A stretch of 64,000 nucleotides of DNA, from positions 124,001 to 188,000 of the forward strand of contig JAHBUY010000005.1 of NCBI GenBank assembly GCA_019637795.1, read 5' to 3'. A program made the position numbers and the translations under genes. Below are positions 49,832-58,940 of the stretch, in pieces (the first letter of the stretch is position 1; every line of letters begins with the position of its first letter). This stretch comes from a bacterium (GTDB lineage Bacteria; Desulfobacterota; Binatia; HRBIN30; CADEER01). Under the pieces are notes generated by a model. The model searched no databases and was not told the DNA's origin. It worked only from the letters and a program-made list of their open reading frames with translations.

Positions 49832-50166
49832 GGCATCTTCCTTCCTGCGCCCCGTGGGGCGCCGCCCTGTCGCCAGTCCTCGTCCCATGTGCGGCTACAT
49901 GAGAGCGAGCGGCGTGCCAGCCGTGAATCGGCGCTCAGCGCCGATCCACGGCCAACGATCTCCCATGCCTGGGAAATCCCGATGCCCGTATCGTCAGGAC
50001 TGGTAGGACCGGTGCGATCTGCTACAACGCGCCGCCTTTCGATCGGGCCGTGATCCGCCCCCGCTGCCCCGCCAGGCGCGCGGTGGCCACGCCGGGGCGT
50101 CGAGCGGCCGCGCCGGGCGCGGCTCTCCAGGCGGGACAGCGGCCCCGTGGGGCCGAGAGAAGCGGA
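49832..50166. other. 335-base intergenic region with two palindromes
   Basis: The region lies upstream of the beta-flower/sigma operon and downstream of the MgtC-like gene. A 27-base palindrome at 49923-49949 (GTGAATCGGCGCT, centre C, AGCGCCGATCCAC) pairs at 12 of 13 positions. TCCCATGCCTGGGA at 49961-49974 is a second, shorter one. Both lie 90-145 bases before the ATG and are candidate operators. No gene is seen. Confidence 0.5.
49923..49949. promoter_or_regulatory. 27-base near-perfect palindrome upstream of beta-flower/sigma operon
   Basis: GTGAATCGGCGCT and AGCGCCGATCCAC are arranged around a single central C and pair at 12 of 13 positions. The site is about 92 bases upstream of the operon's first ATG, a suitable place for a repressor or activator dimer. 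No regulator gene is adjacent. Confidence 0.4.
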
Positions 50167-51453
50167 TCAGAGGAGGAGCAGGCTGGCCGCGATGGCGGCG
50201 CCCATGACGCCGAGACCGGCGCCCATGACGAGACGGAAGCGGCCCCGGCCGACGACCAGCGCCAGCGTCAGCTTGAGCAGGGTATTGGAGAGAATGGCCA
50301 CGGCCAGCGCCTGGGCGGCGGCGCGGGCATCGGCGCCGTCGGCGATCATGCGCGCCATCGACACGGTGACCGCATCGACGTCGGTGAGGCCCAGAAGAGC
50401 GCCCGACACCAGCAGACCGGTAGCCCCGAAGGCCTGACGGGCGATGCCAACCACCATCAGCACCGCCTGGAACAGCAGCGCCATCTGCAGCGCGCCGCGA
50501 AGCTGCAGCGGATTCTCTGGCGCCGGCGCGCTCTCCGGCGCCGCCGACGGCCGCAGCGCCAGCAGCGTGGCCAGCAGGCCGCAGGCGGCCGGCGCGGCGA
50601 GCCAGGGCAGCAGCGCCCAGGCCAGCGACGGCGCGAGGATCGCCGCGGCCAGGGCGGTGCGCGCGAACAGCACCGTCGACGCGGCCAGGGCGCCGCTGGC
50701 CAGGGGCAACCCGAGGGTCGGCTGATCGCGACTGGCGCGGGCGTGCGCCAGCGTCACCTGGGTCGAGGAGACGATGCCGCCGAGCAGGCCGGTCAGCACG
50801 GTGCCGCGGCCCGCGCCGATGGCGCGACGGGCGATGTAGCCGGCGAAGCTCAGCCCGGAGAAGAGGAGAACCAGCATCCACAGCAGGCGCGGGCGCACGC
50901 CGCCGAGCGGCCCGTAGGGGCCTTGCGGCAGGAGCGGCAGGATCACGACCGCCATCACCGCGAAGCGGGCGCCGGCCCGGATCTCGGCGTCGTTCAGCCT
51001 CCGCACCCAGGCGTGCAGGCGGCTCTTCTCAACCAGCATCAGCACCGTGACGGCCACCACGCCGCTCGCCAGGGCCAGCTCGCCCAAGCCGCTGAGGAAG
51101 CCGGCGGCGATGACCACCAGCGCCGCCACCTCGCTGGTGCCGTCGACGTCGTGTCGGCTGGAGACCCGGTAGGCGACGACGATCAGGGCCGCGGCGCCCG
51201 CCATCAGCACCGCCGCGGGGAGCTGCGCGCCCTGGGCGAAGAGCCACCCCGCCAGCCCGGCGCCGCCGCCGAGCAGGGTGAACGTGCGCACGCCGGCGAA
51301 ATGAGCCTGCGCGTGTCCCGACCACTGGCGCTCGATGCCCACGGCCAGGCCGCCGATCGCCGCCGCCGCCAGGCGCGCCGCCGCGTCGAGCATCGCGCCG
51401 CCGTCGGGCATGGCCAGGGTCATGAGAAGGGTGTGAGACGTCGCGGGTGTCAT
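50167..51453 (-). CDS. MgtC/SapB and DUF4010 membrane protein
   Basis: This 428-residue polytopic protein is very hydrophobic, with about twelve membrane segments. The first 140 residues match MgtC/SapB (AAIGGLAVGIERQWSG, TFTLLGGGAGLAGWL, GTSEVAALVVIAAGFLSGLG), and the rest matches DUF4010 (LLGGIVSSTQVTLAHARASR and GALLGLTDVDAVTVSMARM). MgtC helps growth at low magnesium and in host cells by inhibiting ATP synthase; the fused form is uncharacterised. The gene is divergent from the multiheme protein across only 44 bases. Confidence 0.85.
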   Translation of the reverse strand: MTPATSHTLLMTLAMPDGGAMLDAAARLAAAAIGGLAVGIERQWSGHAQAHFAGVRTFTLLGGGAGLAGWLFAQGAQLPAAVLMAGAAALIVVAYRVSSRHDVDGTSEVAALVVIAAGFLSGLGELALASGVVAVTVLMLVEKSRLHAWVRRLNDAEIRAGARFAVMAVVILPLLPQGPYGPLGGVRPRLLWMLVLLFSGLSFAGYIARRAIGAGRGTVLTGLLGGIVSSTQVTLAHARASRDQPTLGLPLASGALAASTVLFARTALAAAILAPSLAWALLPWLAAPAACGLLATLLALRPSAAPESAPAPENPLQLRGALQMALLFQAVLMVVGIARQAFGATGLLVSGALLGLTDVDAVTVSMARMIADGADARAAAQALAVAILSNTLLKLTLALVVGRGRFRLVMGAGLGVMGAAIAASLLLL

Positions 51454-51497
51454 GGCGCAAGATCCGCCGCTACTGTTTCGTCTCTAGCAGGTGAGCG

Positions 51498-53636
51498 ATG
51501 ATGCCACGTAGACCGATCCGCCTCTCCCTGTCTCTGCCCCTGTCCCTGATCGCCGGGCTCACCATGGCGGCGCTGCCGCGCGGCGCCGCCGCCGCGGGGC
51601 GCTACACCCTGGTCGGTTGGAACAACCTGGGCATGCACTGCATGGACCCCGACTACCAGGTGTTCGCCCTGCTGCCGCCGTACAACACCATCGCGGCGCA
51701 GCTCGTCGACCCCAACGGGCATCTGGTCGGCGCCGCGAACGGCATCACCGTCACCTATCAGGCGGTGGCCGACCCGGACGGCTCGATCAACGCCACGTCG
51801 GCGGGCAAGACCAACTTCTGGACGTACGTGCAGGCGTTGTTCGGGGTCGCGCCCGCCCCCGACGTCGGCCTCGCCGGCAACGCCATGCCGGGCGCCGCCA
51901 ACGTCCCCCAGCCGATGAGCTTCGATGCCGCGAAGAGCTGGTTCCTCGCCGAGGGCATCCCGATCACGCCGCACGACGACAACGGCGCCATCAACACCTA
52001 TCCCCTGATGCGCCTGGTGGCCCGCGACGCCGGCGGCGGCGAGCTGGCGCGCACCGACATCGTGCTGCCGGTCTCCGAGGAGCTGAACTGCCGCGCCTGC
52101 CACGCCTCCGGATCCAGTCCGGCCGCCCGACCGTCCGGCGGCTGGGTGCGCGATCCCGACCCGGAACGCGACAGCCGCCTCAACGTGCTCCTCCTGCACG
52201 ACGACCTCGAGGGCGGCACCGCGGCCTTCACCGACGCGCTGGCCAGCGCCGGCTACGATCCGGCCGGCCTGTACGCGACGGCGACCGGCGGCACCCCGAT
52301 CCTCTGCGCCCGCTGCCATCTCTCGGAAGCCCTGCCGGGCAGCGGCCTGCCGGGGATCGAGCCGCTGACGCAGGCGATCCACAAGCGGATGGCGGGAGTC
52401 GTCGACCCGCTCACCGGCCTGCGCCTCGACGACGAGAACAACCGTGGGGCGTGCTATCGCTGCCACCCCGGGTCCGTCACCCGCTGCCTGCGCGGCGCCA
52501 TGGGCAGCGCGGTGGCGGCCGACGGCAGCCTCGCCATGCAGTGCCAGAGCTGCCACGGCAGCATGCGCGACGTCGCCAGCGCCGACCGCACCGGCTGGCT
52601 CGACGAGCCGGCGTGCCAGAGCTGCCACACCGGCACCGCGGTCAACAACGCCGGCGCCCTGCGCTACACGAGCGTCTTCGAGGCCAACGGCGCGGTGCGC
52701 CAGGCGGTCGATCCGACCTTCGCGACGCAGCCGGACACGCCGCTCGCCGGCCACTCGCTGTACCGCTATTCCACCGGCCACGGCGGCCTGCAGTGCGAAG
52801 CCTGCCACGGCTCGACCCACGCCGAGTACCCGAGCGCCGGGCGCAACGACAACCTGCAGAGCATCGCGCTGCAGGGCCACGCCGGCGCGCTCGCCGAGTG
52901 CACCGCCTGCCACGCGCAGACGCCGCGCACCGTGAACGGCGGCCCGCACGGCCTGCACCCGCTCGGCCAGGCGTGGGTGGAGAGCCATCCCGACGCCGCC
53001 GAGGGCCGCCTCGACCAGTGCCGCGCCTGCCACGGCGCCGATCTCCGCGGCACGCCGCTGTCGCGCGTCAGGGGCGACCGGATGCTGAGCACCGACTTCG
53101 GCAGCAAGCACTTCTGGCCCGGCTTCCAGGTCGGCTGCTGGAACTGCCACAACGGACCCGGCAGCGAGAGCCGCAACCCCAACACGCCGCCGGTGGCCAG
53201 TGACGGCACCGCGACCACCAGGGCGGGCGCGGCGGTGTCGATCCCGCTGGTCGCCAGCGACGCCAACGGCACCCCCGTGACGCTGCGCATCGTCTCGCAG
53301 CCGCAGCACGGCACCGTCGGGCTCGACGGCGCCACCGCCCGCTATTTCCCGGAGGCGGGATTCGCCGGATCCGACGCCTTCACCTTCACCGCCTCGGACG
53401 GCGACACCGACGGCAACCTGGCCACCGTGTCGGTCGACGTCGCGGCGCCGCGCTGCGTCGGTGACTGCGACGGCAACGGCGCCGTCACCGTCGACGAGCT
53501 GGTGCGCGGCGTCACCATCGCGCTCGCCGGCAGCGGCCTCGACGCCTGCGCCGCGATGGACCGCTCGGGCGACGGCACGGTCACCGTCGACGAGCTGGTC
53601 GCCGCCGTCGAAGCGGCCCTGGCGGGATGCGGATGA
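51498..53636 (+). CDS. Secreted nine-heme c-type cytochrome with Ig-like and dockerin-like domains
   Basis: The 712-residue protein has a signal peptide ending about GAAAAG, then an N-terminal domain starting GRYTLVGWNNLGMHCMDPDY. Nine CxxCH heme motifs follow: CRACH, CARCH, CYRCH, CQSCH twice, CEACH, CTACH, CRACH and CWNCH. After them comes a cadherin-like repeat (VTLRIVSQPQHGTVGLDG and GFAGSDAFTFTASD) and a double dockerin-like module (CVGDCDGNGAVTVDELV, DRSGDGTVTVDELV). It is probably an extracellular or surface electron-transfer protein. The GCAGGTGAGC before the ATG is a plausible ribosome-binding site. No porin-cytochrome partner is nearby, though a beta-barrel is encoded at 55.3 kb. 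Confidence 0.85.
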   Translation: MMPRRPIRLSLSLPLSLIAGLTMAALPRGAAAAGRYTLVGWNNLGMHCMDPDYQVFALLPPYNTIAAQLVDPNGHLVGAANGITVTYQAVADPDGSINATSAGKTNFWTYVQALFGVAPAPDVGLAGNAMPGAANVPQPMSFDAAKSWFLAEGIPITPHDDNGAINTYPLMRLVARDAGGGELARTDIVLPVSEELNCRACHASGSSPAARPSGGWVRDPDPERDSRLNVLLLHDDLEGGTAAFTDALASAGYDPAGLYATATGGTPILCARCHLSEALPGSGLPGIEPLTQAIHKRMAGVVDPLTGLRLDDENNRGACYRCHPGSVTRCLRGAMGSAVAADGSLAMQCQSCHGSMRDVASADRTGWLDEPACQSCHTGTAVNNAGALRYTSVFEANGAVRQAVDPTFATQPDTPLAGHSLYRYSTGHGGLQCEACHGSTHAEYPSAGRNDNLQSIALQGHAGALAECTACHAQTPRTVNGGPHGLHPLGQAWVESHPDAAEGRLDQCRACHGADLRGTPLSRVRGDRMLSTDFGSKHFWPGFQVGCWNCHNGPGSESRNPNTPPVASDGTATTRAGAAVSIPLVASDANGTPVTLRIVSQPQHGTVGLDGATARYFPEAGFAGSDAFTFTASDGDTDGNLATVSVDVAAPRCVGDCDGNGAVTVDELVRGVTIALAGSGLDACAAMDRSGDGTVTVDELVAAVEAALAGCG

Positions 53637-53657
53637 GAAGCGGGAGGCGCGCCGCGC

Positions 53658-54002
53658 TCACTGCGGCGGCAGGAGCCGCGCCAGCTCCTCGTAGTCGACC
53701 GGCTTGCGGCGCAGTTGCAGGTAGCCGCGACGCTCGACCTCGGCATCGAGGTGCGCGCTCCAGTAGGCGGTCACCATCACCACCGGCACGTCGGGATGGG
53801 TGTCGTGGAAACGGTCGGCGAAGTCGAGGCCGTTCTCGCCATCCATCTGATAGTCGAGGATCAGCATCGTCAGCCGCTCCAGACTCTCCAGCGGCGGCAC
53901 CTGCGATGGACGCCCGAACTGTTGAACGGCGATTCCGTCGTCGGCGAGATTGTCCGCCAGGGCCTTGCGGAAGTCCTCGTCGTCGTCCAGCAACAGCACC
54001 AT
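53658..54002 (-). CDS. Single-domain response regulator
   Basis: This 114-residue protein is a receiver domain alone, without a DNA-binding domain. It has the acidic pair in LLLDDDEDF, the phospho-acceptor Asp50 in MLILDYQMDGENGLDF, Thr78 in VVMVTAYW and Lys100 in LQLRRKPVDYEEL. It follows the histidine kinase by nine bases, so it is probably its cognate partner. Without an output domain it must act by protein contact or as a phosphate relay. It converges with the nine-heme gene. Confidence 0.88.
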   Translation of the reverse strand: MVLLLDDDEDFRKALADNLADDGIAVQQFGRPSQVPPLESLERLTMLILDYQMDGENGLDFADRFHDTHPDVPVVMVTAYWSAHLDAEVERRGYLQLRRKPVDYEELARLLPPQ

Positions 54003-54011
54003 TGGTTCTAC

Positions 54012-55145
54012 CTACTCACGGCTCGTTGGACCCCCCAACGGCAGCTCGATGCGAAACACCGTGCCGCGCGGTTTGCGCGGCTGGTGAGCGATCGAGCCAC
54101 CGTGGGCTCCGACGAGTTGTTTAGCAACCGCGAGGCCAATTCCAGTCCCCTCCGACTTGGTTGTCTCGAAGAGCCGGAAGACGTCGAGTCCTTCGCGAAC
54201 CCCGGGACCATCGTCCTCGACCACGAGCGAGATTTTCGCGGCCGTTGGAAGCTCGGCGCGCACCACGATGCTGCCGGGTCCCTGCTGGATCGCCTCGATC
54301 GCGTTCTTGACCAGGTTGTCGAGGACGCGGCGCAACATGATCTCATCGCCGCGCAGTTCCGGCAGCGCCTGGCGGCCGTCGAGCCGGATGGTGATGTCGC
54401 GCTCCTGCGCCAGCGGCTGCCACATGTCGACGCAGGAGCGGAGCAGGCGCTCGACGGCGATCGGCCGCAGGCTCGGTCGCTGCTCGCGGGCGAACTCCAT
54501 GAACTCGCGCACCAGCGTCTCGAGCCGGCCGAGCGTCTGCAGGATCTGCTCGGCGGGGTCGCGCACCTTCGACACCGGCGCGAAGTCGCCGCGCTTGGCA
54601 CGCCGCAGCAGCAGTTGCGCCTGCATCGAGAGCGCGGCCAGCGGGTTGCCGAGGTCGTGCACGATCTTGGCGGTGATGGCGCCGATATCGGCCAGGCGTT
54701 CGCGCTCGCGCACCACCCGCTGCAGCTCGCGCTGCTCCGAGATGTCGCGCAGGATCGCGGTGTAGAGCACCTCGTCGCCGAGCCGCGCCTCCGACACCGT
54801 CAGCTCGATGGGGAAGACCTCGCCGTTCTTGCGCCGCGCCTGGACGTGGCGGACGCGGCCGATGGCGTGCGCCACGCCGGTGCGCTGGTAGCGGCGGATG
54901 AAGGCGTCGTGATCGGCGGCGTACGGCTCCGGCATCAGCATGGCGACGTTGCGTCCCAGCACTTCGTCCTCGCGATAGCCGAACACCTGCGCGGCGCCGG
55001 GATTGAACAGGGTGATGATGCCGGCGGCGTCGATGCTGATGATCGCGTCCCGGGCGGCGCTGAACACCGCCCGCCAGCGCGCATCCGTGAGCTGCAGGTC
55101 GTGCAACGCGTCCGGGCTCGGCTCGCTCGGCCGCCGGTTCCCCAT
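54012..55145 (-). CDS. PAS-domain sensor histidine kinase
   Basis: This 377-residue soluble kinase has a PAS domain (about 12-135: RWRAVFSAARDAIISID, GYREDEVLGRNVAMLMPEPY, RRKNGEVFPIELTVSE) and a HisKA dimerisation helix with the phosphorylatable His in KIVHDLGNPLAALSMQ. The ATPase domain has an N box (LDNLVKNAIEAIQQG), a G1 box (VVEDDGPGV) and a G2 box (TKSEGTGIGLAVAKQL). No membrane segment is present, so it senses a cytoplasmic signal through PAS, perhaps redox or a ligand. The ATG at 55145 (MGNRRPSEP) is preferred to one 12 codons upstream. Confidence 0.9.
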   Translation of the reverse strand: MGNRRPSEPSPDALHDLQLTDARWRAVFSAARDAIISIDAAGIITLFNPGAAQVFGYREDEVLGRNVAMLMPEPYAADHDAFIRRYQRTGVAHAIGRVRHVQARRKNGEVFPIELTVSEARLGDEVLYTAILRDISEQRELQRVVRERERLADIGAITAKIVHDLGNPLAALSMQAQLLLRRAKRGDFAPVSKVRDPAEQILQTLGRLETLVREFMEFAREQRPSLRPIAVERLLRSCVDMWQPLAQERDITIRLDGRQALPELRGDEIMLRRVLDNLVKNAIEAIQQGPGSIVVRAELPTAAKISLVVEDDGPGVREGLDVFRLFETTKSEGTGIGLAVAKQLVGAHGGSIAHQPRKPRGTVFRIELPLGGPTSRE

Positions 55146-55335
55146 TGCCGAGGGGCTAGCCGAGCCCCGCCGTGGGCGCAATCATCGCCACGGCCGAGCG
55201 CCCTGCCGCGGAGGCGACGGAGCGCGCCCGGCGCCGCCCGCGATTTGCGGCAGCATCGACGTTGGGTGTAAGCGCGTTTCGGATTCGTGATGGGCCGACC
55301 CACATGGGGTGGGGTGGAAGGGAAAGGGGGAACGT

Positions 55336-56304
55336 ATGGGTCGATGTCGTCATTGGACCGGCGGCGCCCGCCAGATCGGGTGGGCGGCGGTGGCCGCGCT
55401 GGTCGTCCTGCTGCCGGGCAACCTGCGGGCCCAGGACGACGCCGCGCCGGCACTCGACGAGCGCGGCTCCGATACCCTCGGCACGCCCGAGCCGAAGGAA
55501 GAGGAAGTGGCGAAGGGACCGAACCACGGGCGGCTGTCGTTCGGGCTGACCAACGACTTCACCACCGCCTACTTCTTCCGCGGCATCCTGCAGGAGCGCA
55601 ACGGCTTCATCTGGCAGCCGTCGGCGCAGCTCAACTTCCACCTCTGGGAAGGCGACGCGCCGCTGCGCTCGGCCACGCTCGGCATGGGGATCTGGAACAG
55701 CTTTCAGACCGAGAAGACCGGCGCCACCGGCGGTCCCACCAACCTGTACGAGACCGACTACTACCCCAGCCTGACCCTCGGCTGGCAGGGCGGGATCGAA
55801 ACCTCGGTCACCTACAACGTCTACACCAGCCCGAACGGCGCCTTCGCGACCACCCAGGAGGTGGCGGTGGGCCTGGCCTATGACGACAGCGAGCTGCTCG
55901 GCCCCTTCGCGCTCGGCCCGACGGCGACCTTCGCCTTCGAGACCGACAACACCTCGTTCGGCACCACCAAGGGCGGCTACGGCGAATTCGCCGTCGAGCC
56001 GGGGCTGGAGATCACCGTGCCGATGCTCGATCCCGAGAAGTATCCGGTCACCCTCAGCGTCCCGCTCGCCGTCGGCATCTCGCTCTACGACTACTACAAC
56101 GACGGCGTCGACGACCCGATCTGGGGCTTCTTCAGCTTCGGCCTCGCCGCGACGATGCCGCTCGCCTTCATCCCCGAGGACTTCGGCGCCTGGAGCGTCG
56201 GCGCCGGGATCAGGGTGCTGGTGCTGAACGACACGCTGAAGGCGATCAACTCGAACGACAACCCGTTCCCGGTCGGCACCCTCAGCCTGGCGATGGAATA
56301 CTGA
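55336..56304 (+). CDS. Outer-membrane beta-barrel, TorF/Gcw_chp-like putative porin
   Basis: The 322-residue protein has a signal peptide (AAVAALVVLLPGNLRAQ) and a mature part of alternating hydrophobic strands with aromatic residues at the ends. The motif LSFGLTNDFTTAYFFRGIL matches the Gcw_chp/TorF start, and GTLSLAMEY gives a terminal aromatic strand for outer-membrane insertion. It is probably a small porin. A strong GGAAAGGGGG site precedes the ATG at 55336. It is divergent from the histidine kinase by 190 bases, so the kinase pair may regulate it; that link is only positional. Confidence 0.75.
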   Translation: MGRCRHWTGGARQIGWAAVAALVVLLPGNLRAQDDAAPALDERGSDTLGTPEPKEEEVAKGPNHGRLSFGLTNDFTTAYFFRGILQERNGFIWQPSAQLNFHLWEGDAPLRSATLGMGIWNSFQTEKTGATGGPTNLYETDYYPSLTLGWQGGIETSVTYNVYTSPNGAFATTQEVAVGLAYDDSELLGPFALGPTATFAFETDNTSFGTTKGGYGEFAVEPGLEITVPMLDPEKYPVTLSVPLAVGISLYDYYNDGVDDPIWGFFSFGLAATMPLAFIPEDFGAWSVGAGIRVLVLNDTLKAINSNDNPFPVGTLSLAMEY

Positions 56305-56390
56305 CCCGCTTCGCCCCTGCCCTTTCCTTGCCCTGGCCCTGCTGGCGCCGAGGAGCGGGCGAGGATGAGGGCAAGGGGGCGAGTGGCCGG

Positions 56391-57527
56391 CTATTCCGCT
56401 TCCACCGTCGACGGGCGCGGCGGCAGCAGGCGGGCCCCGTTCGGGTCCCACGACGCCCACATGTGGGCGCCGCGCGCCAGGCCCGCCGGGCGCTCGTCGT
56501 CGTCGATGTTGGCGATGATCTCGCCGTCGGCGGCGTCGCGCAGCACGCAGCGCAGCACCGGCCCCTGGAAGATGACCTCCCCCACCTGCACCGGGATGGC
56601 GCTCCAGCGGGTCTCGGCCGGCGTGCGGGTGAGCCTGATCCGCTCCGGCCGCAACATCACGACGCAATGGCCGCCGGGGTGGAATTCACCGTGGCCGATC
56701 GGCGCCTCGACGCGGTGATCGCCGGCCAGCCGTACCACGGCGCGCGTGCCGTTCACCTGCTCGACGACGGCCGGCAGCAGGTTGGCGGTGCCGATGAACC
56801 CGGCGACGAACACCGTCGCCGGCGAATGGTAGATCTCCTCCGGCGTGCCCACCTGCTCCACCCGTCCTTCGCTCATCACCGCGATGCGGTCGGACATGGT
56901 CAGGGCTTCTTCCTGGTCGTGGGTGACGAAGACGAAGGTGATGCCGACCTCGCGCTGGATGCGCTTGAGCTCGATCTGCATCGCCTGCCGCAGCTTGAGA
57001 TCGAGGGCGCTCAGCGGCTCGTCGAGCAGCAGCGCGCTGGGGAAGTTCACCAGCGCCCGCGCCAGGGCGACGCGCTGCCGCTGCCCGCCCGAGAGCTGAT
57101 CGGGGCGTCGGGTGGCGAAATCGCGCAGGCGGACGACGTCGAGCATCTGCTCGACCCGCTGCCGGGTCGTCGCCTCGGCGACGCCCTTGGTGCGCGGCCC
57201 GAAGGCGACGTTCTCGAACACGTTCATGTGCGGGAAGAGCGCGTACTGCTGGAAGACGGTGTTGACGTTGCGGCGGTAGGGCGGCACGGCGGAGACGTCG
57301 ACGCCGTCGAGGCGGATGCGGCCGCGGGTGACCTCCTCGAAGCCGGCGATCATCCGTAGCATCGTCGTCTTGCCGCAGCCCGAGGGCCCGAGCATCGAGA
57401 AGAACTCGCCGCGCGGGATGTCGAAGTTGGCGTTCTCGACGGCGACGAACGAGCCGTAGCGCTTGTGCACGTTCTCCAGCGCGATGACCGGGGTGGCCGG
57501 GTCACCCGCGGGCGGGGTCGAAACCAT
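56391..57527 (-). CDS. ABC transporter ATPase, PotA-type
   Basis: This 378-residue ATPase has Walker A (LGPSGCGKTTMLRMIAG), the LSGGQRQRVALARAL signature, Walker B (LLLDEPLSALD) and a C-terminal TOBE domain (NGTRAVVRL and VVMLRPERIRLTR). The length and TOBE domain match PotA/polyamine or similar import ATPases. No permease or binding-protein gene is adjacent, so its partners must lie elsewhere. The ATG at 57527 lies just after the stop of the upstream unknown gene; a longer frame upstream belongs to that gene's shadow. Confidence 0.85.
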   Translation of the reverse strand: MVSTPPAGDPATPVIALENVHKRYGSFVAVENANFDIPRGEFFSMLGPSGCGKTTMLRMIAGFEEVTRGRIRLDGVDVSAVPPYRRNVNTVFQQYALFPHMNVFENVAFGPRTKGVAEATTRQRVEQMLDVVRLRDFATRRPDQLSGGQRQRVALARALVNFPSALLLDEPLSALDLKLRQAMQIELKRIQREVGITFVFVTHDQEEALTMSDRIAVMSEGRVEQVGTPEEIYHSPATVFVAGFIGTANLLPAVVEQVNGTRAVVRLAGDHRVEAPIGHGEFHPGGHCVVMLRPERIRLTRTPAETRWSAIPVQVGEVIFQGPVLRCVLRDAADGEIIANIDDDERPAGLARGAHMWASWDPNGARLLPPRPSTVEAE

Positions 57528-57529
57528 GC

Positions 57530-58846
57530 TCAGCCGCGTCGCTCCTCTGTGGCGCGCCCCGGCGCCGCCGGGCTCGCGCGCTCGGGGCTTCTGGCAGATG
57601 CGCCATCGGCCTGCAAGGCATCGTCGACCTCGGCCAGCAGCGGCGGGATGGCATCCACCTCGTAGCGCTTGTCGCGCGAGCCGTAGACGTAGTGCGGGGT
57701 GCGTCCCAGCTCCTCGGCGAGCGACGCCACCTGGGCGTCGAACCAGCGCGGATCGGCGGCGAGCAGCGGCCGCAGGCGCTCGAGATAGTGCGCGGTGCCC
57801 GGCGCCTGCGGGTAGTAGCGGCGGTAGATGTCGTAGCGGAAGAGCCGCTTCAGGCGATGCAGGTTGCGCGGCCCGGTCGGCAGTGGCAGCAGCGCGACGT
57901 CGGTCTTGCCCTTCGCCTGCCGGTCCTCGAGGCGCTGCAGCACGATGTCGAGGCTGTTCTGCAGGAACTCCGGGGTGCAGAAGCAGGCGAACTCGTCGTA
58001 GAGCAGGCGCATCGTCGCCCGCGCCTCGTCGAGCGGCAGCCGCGCCTGCCGCTCGCGCCCCATGCGCCGCAGCAGCAACATGAACGGCACCGGCGTGTTG
58101 CCGGTGGCCTGGATCACCGCCGGATCGCGGAAGTCGGGTTGGCGATAGGGAAAGTGGCGCGGGTCTATGACGTCGAAGCCGCCGCGGCCGTAGAAGAGGA
58201 TGCGCTGCAGCGACAGCCGATCGTCGGGCGAGAAGTACTCCATCTCCGCCGCCAGGTTCATCTGCACGCCGAAGTACCGGCCCGGCTGGTCGGGCTGCGG
58301 CAGCGCCACCAGGCCGCGATGGTGGAGCTGGAACAGGTACTCGACCGCCAGCTCGACCGGGGCGATGCGCAGCCAGTAGGTGAGCACCGTGCCGCGCGCC
58401 TCCGGCAGCATGAAGATGTGCGACAGGTAGACGGTGCACAGGTCCGGCGCCCAGCGCGGGTTGTAGATCACCGACCCGTCGCGCACGCCGCGCAGGTTGC
58501 CGTCGCGATCCTTGGCGACGAGCAGGAAATAGCGGATGAACGTGCCCGACGGCAGCGGGTCGAAGGCGTCGTCGAGCAGGAAGCGACGGATCGCGTGCTC
58601 CGGCTCCATCTCGCCCTGCGGCCCGAAGGCGTTCCACAGGATCGCGTAGCTGCGGCTGAAGTCGGGATGATCCGGATGCTCGATCGAGCACAGCTCGTAG
58701 CGCCGCGTCTCGCGCTCGATCATCTCGATGATGTCCTGCTGGTAGAGGTCCTTGAGGCAGAGGCGGACGCGGGTGCCGAGGGCCATGCTGAGGCAGGATG
58801 CCCACTCCGATGGGGTGGAGTAAAGCATGGGTTGTTCGGTTGCCAT
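57530..58846 (-). CDS. Conserved hypothetical protein, possibly GNAT-like
   Basis: I do not recognise this 438-residue protein. It has no signal peptide or membrane segment. A stretch around YLSHIFMLPEARGTVLTYWL is faintly like the CoA-binding helix of N-acetyltransferases, and regions rich in aromatic and Arg residues (YRQPDFRDPAVIQATG and LFRYDIYRRYYPQ) are otherwise unmatched. It precedes the PotA-like ATPase by two bases, forming a likely operon. The ATG at 58846 (MATEQPMLY) was chosen; a start 25 codons upstream is possible. The tail is Ala/Pro/Arg-rich. A role in polyamine or amino-acid metabolism is guessed from its neighbours only. Confidence 0.6.
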   Translation of the reverse strand: MATEQPMLYSTPSEWASCLSMALGTRVRLCLKDLYQQDIIEMIERETRRYELCSIEHPDHPDFSRSYAILWNAFGPQGEMEPEHAIRRFLLDDAFDPLPSGTFIRYFLLVAKDRDGNLRGVRDGSVIYNPRWAPDLCTVYLSHIFMLPEARGTVLTYWLRIAPVELAVEYLFQLHHRGLVALPQPDQPGRYFGVQMNLAAEMEYFSPDDRLSLQRILFYGRGGFDVIDPRHFPYRQPDFRDPAVIQATGNTPVPFMLLLRRMGRERQARLPLDEARATMRLLYDEFACFCTPEFLQNSLDIVLQRLEDRQAKGKTDVALLPLPTGPRNLHRLKRLFRYDIYRRYYPQAPGTAHYLERLRPLLAADPRWFDAQVASLAEELGRTPHYVYGSRDKRYEVDAIPPLLAEVDDALQADGASARSPERASPAAPGRATEERRG

Positions 58847-58940
58847 GGTGTTGCTTGCTACTCTGAGGTCGCCAATCGATGTCCGCGCTCTGACGAACCA
58901 CGGAACACCCTGACAACCCAACCTTGATATGACGAAAACA

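Noticed and set aside
56312..56381. Terminator between the porin-like gene and the ABC ATPase
   Set aside because: The CG-rich words on the two sides pair only imperfectly with several bulges, so no clear stem can be claimed.
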